DNA from: Candida dubliniensis CD36
Taxonomy: Eukaryota; Ascomycota; Pichiomycetes; Serinales; Debaryomycetaceae
Reading direction: 5' to 3'
Length of the DNA: 64,000 nucleotides
Assembly (NCBI RefSeq): GCF_000026945.1
Contig: NC_012862.1
Location: 1,356,501 to 1,420,500, forward strand
Positions 37,587-49,134 of this stretch are shown piece after piece (the first letter of the stretch is position 1; each line of letters starts with the position of its first letter). Under the pieces are notes generated by a model. The model was not told the DNA's origin and ran no database searches. It saw only the letters and a program-made list of their open reading frames with translations. The translations under genes were made by a program, and so were the position numbers.

Positions 37587-40052
37587 TTATCCTAATGATA
37601 AATCCTTAATTGAGTTCATTAATTCTCTTGCTTTTTCTTCCTCACTAGTTGTGCTAGTAGTTTCTTGATTGTCTGATGTAGCCGTTGTTGCTGGATTTGT
37701 GGTATCTGGTTGTTTTTGTTTAGTTTGAGATGTCACAGGTGTAGATTCTTTAGAAGTACTCAAGCTTTTTGCAATCGGAGGTTGACTGTTGGTTTGTTTT
37801 GTGCGTGCTTGTGGTGGCGGTGGCGGTTGCGGTGGTGGTGGTGCATGCACTGTGGGTGGGGTTTGTTGAGGGTATTGCTGCTGTTGGTAATTATTATATT
37901 GCGATAATGATCTCGAATTGTAATATTGTACCGGCACATACATAGCTGTTGCTGATGCTGGCCCTGCTCCTGGTGGATTAAAATAAGGTTGTTGCATATA
38001 AAGATACCCTGGTGAAAATTGGGGATTTTGTACTCCACTGGAGGCTACTTCTGGCTGGGGGTATCCCATTACTGATAGCCCTTGGAGCTGTTGATATTGT
38101 TGATATCTTGGTGATCCTGTTCCGCCAGTTGAGATGAATTGAGCTATACCGCCTGGTGACATCATTGGTGGGCCATATGATGGGTGGATTGTTCCTGGTG
38201 GTGGGAGTAGTGGAGCTACTCCTGGAGGAGGTGCCTGTGCAGACGGCATTGCTGTTCCTGTGGAACTATAGTATAAGTTGCGTTGGTACAGATTTTTTTC
38301 AAATGCAAGACTGCTGAGAACAGATGGACTGGAAGGTTGTTGTTGCTGTTGTTGCTGTTGTTGTTGTTGTTGTTGTTGTTGCTGATGACTCTGTTGTTGT
38401 GGTTGTTGCTGATACGGTTGTGGTAGAGGTAATGGTGCCTGGGGCATGTGATGGCGAGCAATTGATTTATCCAAAGTTGGCGAATGAGAATAGAATTGCT
38501 GCTGCATTGAAAATTGTGGTGGCATAGAAAACATTCCACCAACTCCACTATTAATGCTGTTATTACTGTTATTGCCTCCTCCATACATTTGCTGAACGGT
38601 ATAATTATTAAAATCGGGATATTTATCAAATCGTACAGTTAATGATCTTCCTTCAAATTCAACATTATTAAACATTTCAATCAATTTCTCCGATGACTCC
38701 CTATCGCCAGTTCTAACAATTGCAAACCCTCGACTCTTGTTTATAAGAGCCGGTCCTCCAACCATTTGTCCTCTATGTTGCTGTTGATACAAAAAATACG
38801 GATCGTGGCGTAAAATTTGCTGGGTAGGAATCTCGACTCGAAGAATAGATATAGTATTATCTGGTTCAAACTCAAGGGATTTTGCGATTAGGAAATTCTT
38901 TAATGATGTCCAAGTTGAATTGTAGGGAACATTACCTATGAATAATCTTTTGGGGTTCACTTTAATTAATTGCTCGGGATTTTCACCATCACCCGAAGGG
39001 ATAAAAATAAACTCATCATCGGTTTCATTTTCATTTTCATCTCCTTCTAATTGGTCTTGAACATCTTCATCTTTATCCATTTCTTCTATTTGTTCTAGTT
39101 TTGGTTCCAGTCCCAGCCCTGGTCCTGGTCCTGGTCCTTCCAGTTGTACAATTGTATCACTTTGAGAATCTTCATTGTTAGAAACAATAGATTCCGGAGA
39201 ACTAGTATTGCGGTCTCGGTTTTGTGCCATTCTCATCATAAATGGAGGAACCGGTTTCTTGGGAAACAGAAAATCGTTGCCTATTGACGAAGCAGTTGAA
39301 CTTCTTTGACTCGTTCCCATTGAGGATATTGAGCTTTGCGTTGAGTAACTAGTCTTTGAACTTGTACGTCTTGAATCAATTGATGTTCGATTTGATGAAG
39401 ATATTCTTTGCGAAGTAGATATTGACGATGAGGAGCTGCGATGAGGATACGGAACATGTCTCCCATAAGGGAAGGGTTGTACTTGTGGTACAAATTGAGG
39501 GTTGAATTGTGGGACTGGTGCCAGTGATGGTGATGACGAACGTGGTTTGTCGGGTTCTTTCAATTTCACCTCAATGATGTTTCCATCTATTTCAGCTTGG
39601 GATAAATTAGTGATGATTTTATGGTATGTGAATAAATTAGTGATTTGTAATACTGCTGTAGTGGTCGTATTATTGTTACCATTCTTATTATTACTGGCTT
39701 GGTTGAATTCTATAATATGAAATTGATCTTCCTTAATGCGAGAATCTATGAATTGATGGAGATCATTTTGGGTACAGCTACTAGGGATATTGTTTAAGAT
39801 AACTTCATACGGTGCAGTGGATACATAAGAGCTTGTTGGTGATGCATTGGTAGTTGATTTCCTGATAAGTGGTTTTGAAGCTTGAAGTGGTGGTGGTGGT
39901 ACTTGATAAGACAAGTCTGAAGGATCTGAAGGCTGCGAATATATTGATGGGGAAAAGGGGCTTGCATCCTTATTGAATGTAGGCTTATCCTTATCATCTC
40001 GCTTCAATTTCGCAGACTCACTACTTGGTTTCTTAGTCGGTTTCAGTGACAT
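37587..40052 (-). CDS. Q-rich RNA-binding protein with two RRMs
   Basis: An 821-aa protein of unknown specific role. RRM-like domain 1 lies at about 82-165 (YEVILNNIPSSCTQNDLHQFI). A second, better-formed RRM lies at about 366-475 (RNP2 KRLFIGNVPYN, RNP1 KSRGFAIV) and carries an insertion between beta1 and beta3. Between them are Ser-rich (205-265) and acidic (310-355) regions. The C-terminal half is Gln/Pro/Tyr/Gly-rich, with a pure poly-Q run and several proline stretches, and looks prion-like and condensate-prone. It ends with the helix EEEKARELMNSIKDLSLG. The layout suggests an mRNA regulator of the stress-granule type. The yeast orthologue could be Rie1 (YGR250C), but I cannot confirm this. 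Confidence 0.75.
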   Translation of the reverse strand: MSLKPTKKPSSESAKLKRDDKDKPTFNKDASPFSPSIYSQPSDPSDLSYQVPPPPLQASKPLIRKSTTNASPTSSYVSTAPYEVILNNIPSSCTQNDLHQFIDSRIKEDQFHIIEFNQASNNKNGNNNTTTTAVLQITNLFTYHKIITNLSQAEIDGNIIEVKLKEPDKPRSSSPSLAPVPQFNPQFVPQVQPFPYGRHVPYPHRSSSSSISTSQRISSSNRTSIDSRRTSSKTSYSTQSSISSMGTSQRSSTASSIGNDFLFPKKPVPPFMMRMAQNRDRNTSSPESIVSNNEDSQSDTIVQLEGPGPGPGLGLEPKLEQIEEMDKDEDVQDQLEGDENENETDDEFIFIPSGDGENPEQLIKVNPKRLFIGNVPYNSTWTSLKNFLIAKSLEFEPDNTISILRVEIPTQQILRHDPYFLYQQQHRGQMVGGPALINKSRGFAIVRTGDRESSEKLIEMFNNVEFEGRSLTVRFDKYPDFNNYTVQQMYGGGNNSNNSINSGVGGMFSMPPQFSMQQQFYSHSPTLDKSIARHHMPQAPLPLPQPYQQQPQQQSHQQQQQQQQQQQQQQQQPSSPSVLSSLAFEKNLYQRNLYYSSTGTAMPSAQAPPPGVAPLLPPPGTIHPSYGPPMMSPGGIAQFISTGGTGSPRYQQYQQLQGLSVMGYPQPEVASSGVQNPQFSPGYLYMQQPYFNPPGAGPASATAMYVPVQYYNSRSLSQYNNYQQQQYPQQTPPTVHAPPPPQPPPPPQARTKQTNSQPPIAKSLSTSKESTPVTSQTKQKQPDTTNPATTATSDNQETTSTTSEEEKARELMNSIKDLSLG
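38338..38384. repeat. Poly-Q codon repeat in the RRM gene
   Basis: TTG/CTG triplets on the plus strand encode about sixteen consecutive Gln residues in the C-terminal half. CAA predominates over CAG. Confidence 0.85.
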
Positions 40053-40659
40053 GTTGTGTAAGATAGTTTAGATGAATGCAAGTTACAATGCTATAGAAAA
40101 TCCAACAACAGAATTAAACGGGTGGTGGATGTAAGGATGTATATGGATTGTATAATGACAAAAATGAATTTCAATTTGAATGCAAAAAAAAAATGGGCTG
40201 GAGGGGACCAATGGAAGTGGAAGAGGTTAAGCAAGTTCTCAAATATAATTATGGTTTTGTACGTCGTCTTAATTTATTTTTATTTTGTTTTGTTTTTGTT
40301 GCTCCGTCTTTGTTCGTTCCTGTCTTGGGGGATTTTTTTTTCTTGGTCCCTTGATTATAAATTGATGTTGATAGTGTAGGTATTGCAAATTGAGATGGTG
40401 AAATATCAATTGAATTAGTTGAGGGGTGTTACTTGTTGATGGGTGACTTATGATGATGGTGTCTACCTCTCCTGATATTCTTTTTTAGAATCTCTATTTG
40501 TACCTGTGCAGCTAATGTTGTTGTTACTGCTGCTGATTCTTCTTCTTCTTCTTCTTCGTCTTAGCTTTTGTTTCTTTTAGCTTTAGTTAATTAAACCCAA
40601 ATTTGAAATGATTATAAACTTGACAAAGCAGAACAACTAATTTATGTATGGGTATTTGA
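40053..40659 (-). promoter_or_regulatory. Probable long AUG-free leader of the Q-rich RRM gene
   Basis: No minus-strand ATG occurs in the 607 nt upstream of the start codon; the first is at 40660-40662. The coding strand includes a GAA-repeat stretch (plus strand 40538-40557, TTC units). I infer a leader of several hundred nt. Without transcript data the true 5' end is unknown. Confidence 0.45.
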
Positions 40660-42503
40660 CATTAAATAATTTAAAAAAAAAAAAAAATGTTGTTCCAAAT
40701 TATTCAAGGTTCTTTTTCTAGATATATATATATGTATGTGTGTTTGAAATCTTAGGGTCTTTCTCCTCGAAGAAGCCAAAATTATGAATAACAATGAATG
40801 ACAGGAAAACTAGCTTTATCTTCGTTACCTGTGAGGGGAGAGGGGACGGAGAAGGTTGTGAAAAACTTTGGAAATTGTCCAAATACAACTTGTTATAAAT
40901 CACAAATTGAACTTAATATCAAATAATATCCAATTGAAATGGTGGAGGGGCAGGACGTGGTGGAGGTGGAAAGACATAAATTTCAAAAGTCAAAATGAAA
41001 AAAAAAAATGTTCTACCACAACAAAAAAGCAAAAATGTTAAATATCAAAAGCAAGCTTGAAATACAATGGAATATAGGGAAAAAAAAAAAAAAACTTTAC
41101 TTGTTGGTAATTGAATACTTTAAAAAGTGGAAAGAAAGAAAAAGGTTTCAATTTAAATTTGATCCAATTATGAAAAGAAAGTTTTCTTTTTTTTTATACA
41201 AAGAGAAAGGAAATCAAGAAAACTGTGATTACTATTGCTATTAACTCATCAACAAATGCATCGGGTTCAATATGTTATTTCTAGAATGTTAAAACCAAGA
41301 ACTAAAATTTTAGACCGAACTCAGTCTTTCTCCACCACCGCCAACTTAGATAGAAACAGAAAAACAAAAATATGGGAAAAGGCTATTGGAGCAAATTTAA
41401 CCCATTGTACGTGGAGACTTTGTTGCTCAGCTTTGGTTGGTTTATCTTGTAGCTCACAAGTGAACTAACTAATTGAAAAAGATCTACAATTGGAAAAAGA
41501 AAAAAAAAAAGCAATTCTCTCTAAAAGGGGGGAGGAAGGAAAAATGGAAAGGATATCTTCAAAATAAAAGCCAGCAAGTGAAACTTGTATCAATTGAGCT
41601 CCACCGACAGTTGCATAAAAAGAACTGACATTCTTAAATCTTACCTTTCAATGCCAAGGTAAACACAATTTATAAATGTAAGCTTATTTGGTCTTAGGCA
41701 AGGTTGTTGTTACGTATTTAGTACCAACAACAACACAGATTTAGAAATCTTTCTATTTTGACTTTTTTTGTTTTTTTTTTTTTCATTCTTCTTTTTTGCC
41801 TCCTTGTTGTCGTTGATTTTTGTATTTTCTTGAATTCCGTTAGACCTTGTTTGAAAATTGACATAATACATGTTACATTGGAAACTTAGAAACTATGCCA
41901 CTGTTTAATAGAATTTAGGGAGTAAAAAAATTAAAAAAAAAAAAAAAAAAACTCAGGCATTAATGTGACATATGTTTGTGGAAAACAAATAAATCAACCA
42001 TAGTGCTTTCTCAGCCAATGTGATATCATAGGACTTGGAACAGAATGGTGCAGGTTGGCCGGCGAAGTCAAGATTGGCGATGGTTATGGAAGAATTGAAT
42101 GGTGGAATGAAACGCCAAAAAAATTTCACTCGTCAATTTCCCGTGGCATTTTATTTTCCTTTTTTTTTTTTTGCACCCCCTAAATTGCTTTTGTGTCAAG
42201 ACCAATTTTTTTTTTTTCCGTTTTTCTTCCCTTGATGCTTGTTATGAAACAACGAATGTGATTGATAATTGAATATCTCAATGTGTTCAGACGTAAGCAC
42301 ATATTTGTTATACATCACAATCTGCTCTTCAGATCATTCACATCTCATCATTTGCCCGAAAGAAATAAAGTAAAACTGTTTTAAATTATCATTGGAATAT
42401 CATAAAATATAAGCAAGTAACTTTAAGCTTCAAATTAAATGTCCTTTTTTTTTTTTTTTTTCTTTCAAGAACAATACACAATAACTAAAATTTAGAGACT
42501 TAT

Positions 42504-42521
42504 TTGTCATTCAAATGACAA
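42504..42521. repeat. 18-bp palindrome in the AHR1 upstream region
   Basis: TTGTCATTCAAATGACAA: two 8-bp arms around a 2-bp centre. The arms contain TGTCA/TGACA, a core recognised by TALE-type homeodomain proteins among others. No function is known. Confidence 0.6.
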
Positions 42522-43966
42522 TTCAACTTAACAACAAAACCAAAAAACATGTTTTCTTTTATTAAAGGGTATATAGCAGAAGAAAATCACAAAACAAGAA
42601 CCAGAACGGATGTTGTTGTTGTTTTCTTTTCCTTGTCGTTGTGTCTCGTAAAAATGTTTACTTCTTAACTCATTTGTATATTATTTGTATACATCTGCTT
42701 TGTGTTCGTGTGCCAAAATATACGGTACCTTTGACGGTAATTACAAACATTCGATTAACTTCCGTTTTTGTTTTTGGAGTTAGGTTTTATGATTTTTGCT
42801 CGAATAATTATATCTGGCTAATAGTTAATTAATAATTGAAAAAATATATTATACTCAGCTGCAAAAGAAAAAACAAAAAGAAGCTGAGATGTTATTCATT
42901 TCGCTTCTTTAAGAATTATTTCAATTTCTTTTCCTTAATGATAAGGTAAGGGAAAATTAATAAATTGTCCATAATATTAAACTAATAAATGGTAATATAG
43001 TACATGGTTTTCTAAGCATCATTCGTTTTTCTTTTTTTTTTTTTTCCGTATTTTTTCAAGGTAAAAGTTTTCTTTCCAAAATACAGAAAGAAGTATAAAT
43101 TAAAATTGATTAGACAAAACCATTCAATTTCACATATAAATCAAAGTCATGCATTTTTTTTTTGTTATATTAATAATCCTCATACACCCGTGTCCCCACT
43201 GTCATTTCTTTTAAGATACCTCAATCCTTGCTTTTGCTGGTGTTAAGTTTTCGTCAGAACACTCTTGAAAATATATCCTATTCAAGTAATAGCTGCCATT
43301 CATCATAAAATTGTCAAATTTACGTTACAAGCCAAGATATTAGACTTTGAATTATCATCTGATAATTATTTTATCATTCTTTTCAAGGGTCTTTGTTATT
43401 AGTTTTTATTCGTTTAAATATTTTTCTTTTTTTTTTTTTTTTTTTTGCAACTAGAATTTGTTAGAATGACGAGAATATTGTGGGAGAGAGGGTTAACTTG
43501 CCCCTCAAAAACACAAAAAAATAATAAAAAGTCACCTACACATTTCTTGTTAAAAGATATGCTGAAATGACACATATAGATATAATTATTAGTTTGCTGC
43601 ATAATTCTTATTTTTGGATTTTACCAAAATCTGAAAAGAAGATCTCTTTTTTTTTTTTTTTTTTTTTGCATTTTTTTGGGAGTTTCATCTTTTGCAAAAG
43701 TGGTTGATATGCATTGAATATTGAAACTTAGTTTTGATAATTAAACCTGTCAATTGACAACTGAATGACGTTACCTCTTTTGATAAAAAAAGCTTTTTAT
43801 GATACGTTTCAAGATGTTCGGTTTGGAAGAGTGTATTATTACAATTAGAATGACCCAGAGATATGCCCATTTTTTGAGGTGTCAGGAGTAATTATAAACT
43901 TGATGTTTGTTTGCACTCGTTTGTTAAGTTAGAATGATCTATTCCATCACTAAAAATATTAATTGT

Positions 43967-44036
43967 TGAACGTTAGTTCACACTATCGTCTGCTTTTTTA
44001 CCTAGACTAGGGAAGATTTGATGTTCAACTTTGAAC
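43967..44036. repeat. Cluster of GAAC/GTTC inverted repeats
   Basis: TGAAC (43967-43971) and GTTCA (43976-43980) form an inverted pair with 4-nt spacing. GTTCAA (44023-44028) and TTGAAC (44031-44036) form a second with 2-nt spacing. Two related palindromes thus lie within 70 bp in noncoding DNA. Confidence 0.5.
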
Positions 44037-44580
44037 AGATGAGTTTAGTGATCTCACGTTAACAAAAATAAAAAAGTTTCTCTCCATCTCTTAAAAACCC
44101 CAAATCGTTATCAAATCCATTTACATTATTGGTCAATCAAAGGATCTACTAAGCCATGATATAATTGTGCATATTTTTTTTTTTTCCATTTGTGTGTACA
44201 TGCAACCTTCTCATACTTGCTTGCTTCTTAATTATCCCAAGACTAAATTGCAAGTATAACCGGGAACCCAAAAAAAGAAAGGTTCCTCAAATAGTATTAT
44301 ATTCCTAGGTAGCATTGTTGAGGTTCTATTTCTAGAATAAGAATAATTCAGCCCTTATTGGCGCAGGTCATTCACCTGGCAATCATATTATTACAATTGT
44401 GAAGAAAACCAGACAAAACATGGGTACCTTTTGTCTGTAATTGTAGTTCCATTGGTTGCTGTGTTCATATAAAATATCAAACTGCAATGACTAGAACAAA
44501 TTTGTTTGCAATTGATGTTTAATTTGTTTGAGTGTGTTTAAACAGTTGGTAAAATATGTAAACTATTCTTTTTTTTAGTA

Positions 44581-44601
44581 TTCCGGTAATTTTTGCCGGA
44601 A
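44581..44601. repeat. Inverted CCGG element in the AHR1 upstream region
   Basis: TTCCGG and CCGGAA arms separated by nine A/T-rich bases. It contains both CGG-N9-CCG and CCG-N11-CGG, geometries used by zinc-cluster dimers, in a region otherwise poor in CpG. Possible autoregulatory or paralogue site. Confidence 0.45.
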
Positions 44602-46952
44602 TTTTGCGAGAATTATAGACTTGTACAACATTTTTGGTCTTTAGTGTAATTATATTGCTACATAGTTGGGCTGGGTTGGATTAGGTTAGTTCATTGTGTG
44701 TGTTTTTTTTTTTTTTTTTCAATTCCAAATTCTTTGAGCCATAGCCTTTGTTTCTTAGAAACTTACATATCATATTATTGAATACTGAAAGGGGAGGCTT
44801 ACATGTACACTTATTTGTATGCCCACAAACACGTCCTTTCATACATACATACAAAGACCTTCCTAATGGAGTGAGGCAGCACAAGACGTCTATGTATATT
44901 GGGGCCATAAGTGCAAGTAAAAACTCTATTATTCCATTTCAGCTTTATTATTATCAGTAGATATAAGGGGATTATTCTCTTTGTATGATCAATAGCTGAA
45001 CATAAAAAATCAAAATCAGTCTAGTTTGCACTTTTATTCCAAATCGTCTGATTTATTTTGTTTCTCATAGATCAAGAAATGTTTACTGTGATTTGCGCAA
45101 TAATCTGAGTATGCTTATTTTTCTTCCTCTTCGTTTTGTTTGTGGTAGTATTGATGTAAGTAAGTTGCATATACGGCAATAAGTAACTCTGAATTTGGTG
45201 ATGGGAGGGGTCTGGTTATGCGTGCACCCTAAAAATCCTAATTGTAAGAAGGAGAAGAGAAGAAAAAAAAGCCACTGCCCAGAAATAATACTGAAAAAAA
45301 AAAAGATTTTATTTTTCTATTCTAAAGAAAGGCGGCAACAAAAATTTGGGTGCGAAATCAAACTAAATTGAAGCTAAAAACATACCAACAATGCTCCCCT
45401 TTTCCCTTTACATTAGAGTTAGCAGCTACTTTTTACACTAAATATTTCCTATATAATTAGCCTATCAGTTCTAATAGTCAAAATAATGTAAGTTTGTCTT
45501 TTTTCTTTTTTCAAAACATTATTGTGGGCTAATATTTGATTGGAAAAGAAAATGTGATTACTATCACACAGTCCTTACCTCACAGTAGTCAAGAACTGTC
45601 AACACAATAAGAAGCTGCATTATTTTTCTTATTTCTGATTTCAATGTATAATCATTGTTTTTGGTACAAAGATGATTTATCTTTATTTGTAACCGTACTT
45701 GATTAGAAATGTTCTAAAACCCGAATATTACTTACTTGTTGATGGTTATTAGCATGTAATATAGAAATCCATTTCACATACTAACTATAGTTCATAGCTT
45801 GCTGTAACGACGGGAATAAGCAGTTTCCATTAAGTGGTCAGACATCTAAAATTATTCTTCAGTATATATGCATGTTACCACCAGGGTTTCTGCATCTTAT
45901 TATTATTATTTTTTTGCCTTACTATGTAATTCGCTAAACTAACAAACTCCAATTCCATCCATTGCGCCATTGACAAATCCCTCAGCCCTTATTAAGCTGT
46001 AGGCAGGTTTCTAGTCACTGACTTCAAAATTGATGCATGCAGATATAAAGGAGTAAAGGGATATGTGAGTGGTAGTAGGGACCCCCTTTCTCGTCTTAGT
46101 TAGGGTAGTCTGACCGAAACGCATAAACGACCCTTTATTCACTTCAACTAACAATCAAAGCCCAATAACTAGATCTTTTCAAGTAAACAAGGCTTATAAT
46201 GAAGACTACAACAATGGACGTATTCTTTAGTTAATTGCGTGTCCTGATATAAAAGTATTGGAGAATCCGTAATTCCACCATTGTTTTTGTATAATTTCAT
46301 GGGGATAACCAAATCGCATATATACAGAGGGATAAACATAGCGAAGGTGGTGGTTGTGATAAATCACATTTTGTTGTTTCATTTGTAACCGGATGCATAT
46401 TCGAGACATTATTTTTTCTTATCCTATTTCTAATAATAATTCAGTTACTTGTGTGTTGCTTTGCATTGGATAAACTTACAACGCGAGAGCTTCGTTTTAT
46501 GATCAATTTAGAAAAGTCCTAAAATGTTTTGTGTGACATTGTTTTGTAATGCATTGTTCAAGTAATAATTCAGCCTCGAGTGACATCATAACCATTCGAA
46601 GTGAAATTAAGAAAGAATATCTATACAGAATATAAACCATATTATATGGCGCCAGTTTGATCGTAATATTGAACGGAGTGTTTGTTTCACGGAAATATTT
46701 TTTCTATAACCAATGTAGAGCTTCTGGTGAATGTATTTGCAGGTTGGAAAAAAAAAGAAGCAAAAACAATTGTCGGAATTTGGATATGCAAATAATATTC
46801 AGAAATCAATGAAAAATGCTGGTTTTTGTGTATAATTCTAAACCTAACCTGTCCGATACTGCCCAGTAATCCTCTATTGTTGTTTTTTTGCTAAATTTGT
46901 CTTAGTTAGTCTTCTCCTTTGAGTGTTTACACTTGTTGGATATTTCGTAAGT

Positions 46953-46977
46953 AAAAAAAAAAAAAAAAAAAAAAAAA
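46953..46977. repeat. Poly-A homopolymer (A25)
   Basis: Twenty-five A residues in the gene-free region, the longest homopolymer there. Confidence 0.85.
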
Positions 46978-47908
46978 GGAAAATATAGCCACTTCTCGAA
47001 GTAGTCACTTTTTCAATAGTTCTGGTCTTTAAAGCAATGAAATTTATTCGTATAGTCTCATGATGTATTTTTTCAAGTGCTCTAATCGATATAATTGAAG
47101 GAGAACGAATACTATCCAACGAACCACAAATTTACAGCATCAGATGGTATTTATCTCAACTTTCATACCCAAAAATAGATTCATAAAATATCCTAGGCTG
47201 GACAGGAGATAAATAAAAATAACAACTTGAAGGAAATTGACTTTACGAAAAAGGCTGGATATATGTTTCTGCTTTTTTTCTTTCTGTTACTATTACTATT
47301 ACGTATTACCAATATGATTTCGTTAGGACTCTGTTTTTTTTTTGACTTTCACGTTATAAGACTGTGAAAATGACAAAATACTTGCAGTTAAACAATAACT
47401 GAATATAAAAATCATGTGAGTATGCCTGTAAGTGGATCTTAAAGAATATATTACTGATTATACTTTGTGTCTCTTCAGAATATTCTCGTTTGTTTGTTTG
47501 TCATTTTTTTGGTACAAAAGGAAGATGGCGAATTCTGTTAAGAAAGACACACACATACAGCTTATTGCGTTTTGCGTTTTGTTTTATTAATTAGTTACAA
47601 TTTGCGATAATTAAACTCCAAATCCCGTTCTTCTTGCTCATTAATTCCGACCCTTAATAAGAAATGATATCTGAAAATACCACGATAATGAGCAATTATA
47701 ACCTTAAATAAAAAACTATTATCTTGACAGTCTGGTTGCAAAAGATTCTAATATATTATTTAAGTAAGCCACCACCTCTATCCCCTTTCTTCTTTCCACC
47801 ATCCACCACCAAACAAACCTTGAAAAATGTAACGTATCGGACATTTTCAGTGGGTGGCAAAAAAAAAAAAAATATGAATCTATTTATTTCCGCTTTGGGG
47901 TTTTCCGA

Positions 47909-47934
47909 CCCCCCCCCCCCCCAAAAAAAAAAAA
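47909..47934. repeat. C14-A12 compound homopolymer
   Basis: Fourteen C residues followed directly by twelve A residues in noncoding DNA, about 2.2 kb upstream of the AHR1 ATG. Confidence 0.85.
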
Positions 47935-49134
47935 GGACTTCTGGTGACAAAGACAATTCCGTAAAGATAGCTAACATGAACATGATCATTCAAAAGGATT
48001 TAATTGACGCTTATGTAATTGTCATTGGATATTGGTAATGAGAATAAATGCAAAGTTTCAGATTACTATTTACAGTTCAATAGAATTATTATTCTTCTTT
48101 TCAGTTTTTCCACAAAATGACATGGTAGCCTGTCTGCCTGCCTGCCTTAACAAGTCAAGCGTTGCTATCAACACAATAGAACTTGAAAAAGTTTTCGCTA
48201 TGAAGGGGGAAAAGGTGTATTTGTGATCTGATTTATCTTACTGGGTTTATGCTCTTATTGTTAGTCATAATTTGCCCGTTATTGTTTCATCAAGAATAGT
48301 AGTACAAAAGCCATGGTTTTTTTTTAAACCAACATACATGATGGTGCTTGTACTATACTTTGATTGTTCACAACGGTTAAACTTACTAAAAAATTTGAAG
48401 AATGAATAATTGTTCTTTTGTTCTACTTTTAGTTGTTGTTATTTTATTCTATTCCATTATGTTCTTTTTTTTTTGCTTTTTTATTCGATCACACATACAT
48501 AAAGCCCCAATGCATTAAAGTTGAATTCTCATATTGTTGAGGATTTGCCTTTGCAATTATAATGTTGTTACTACTATAATCACGCATGTATGCAAAATCT
48601 TAGATACTAAAATATAACAAAACCTCTTCTACCAAAATTAAGAATTAAGTATATGACTAAATAATTAATACGATCTTTCAAAAACATTATGTAGTGTATA
48701 TTGTATTATATGTTTATAAGAAGATATATATATATTCAATCAATTACTTCAAACATTTAAACTTTTTCATTTCTTCGACTTTTGAAGTTGTTTGTCTCTT
48801 GTTTTTTTATACTATTCCTTTTATTTCGTCACTGTCAATTAGTTCAAAGCTAATCATTCGTTTTTAGGGACTTTTTTTTTTTTAATTTGGATTTCCAAGT
48901 TTTAGAAATTTTTGTTGATACTTAAAAATTATTTCCAAAGGCCCGTGTCCCTTTCCCCCAATCACCACTTTATTACATATATATTACTTAATTGGATATA
49001 CCATTACCCTACCCGTTTTATTATCATCCAAAAAGCAAATTCCCCCCTTGTTTTGATTCAAAAGAAGTTAAAATATAAAAAAAAACGTTTATGCAGATAT
49101 ATACATGTTATATATTAAAGAAACAATTTTAATG

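Larger units (their letters stand above)
40660..49134. other. 8.5-kb gene-free region upstream of AHR1
   Basis: No reading frame here exceeds about 100 codons, none has a recognisable domain, and many begin only at TTG or GTG. The sequence is AT-rich with many A/T homopolymers (for example 42447-42462, 43425-43446, 43648-43667, 44704-44719, A25 at 46953-46977), a C14-A12 block at 47909-47934 and several short palindromes. I found no tRNA, LTR ends, major repeat sequence or long inverted repeat by eye. The position points to regulatory DNA of AHR1, possibly with noncoding transcripts; that is inference. Confidence 0.55.

Noticed and set aside
41235..41468. 77-codon frame in the desert (Arg/Thr-rich start)
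   Set aside because: It begins with TTG, has no recognisable domain, and its length is expected by chance in 10 kb.
40660..49134. Centromere or major repeat sequence in the gene desert
   Set aside because: No mirrored frames or long inverted repeats are visible, and C. dubliniensis centromeres have no diagnostic motif that can be read by eye. It needs CENP-A data to settle.
40660..49134. Many TGCAT (Efg1-like) cores upstream of AHR1
   Set aside because: About twenty are expected by chance on both strands at this base composition; the number seen is not excessive.
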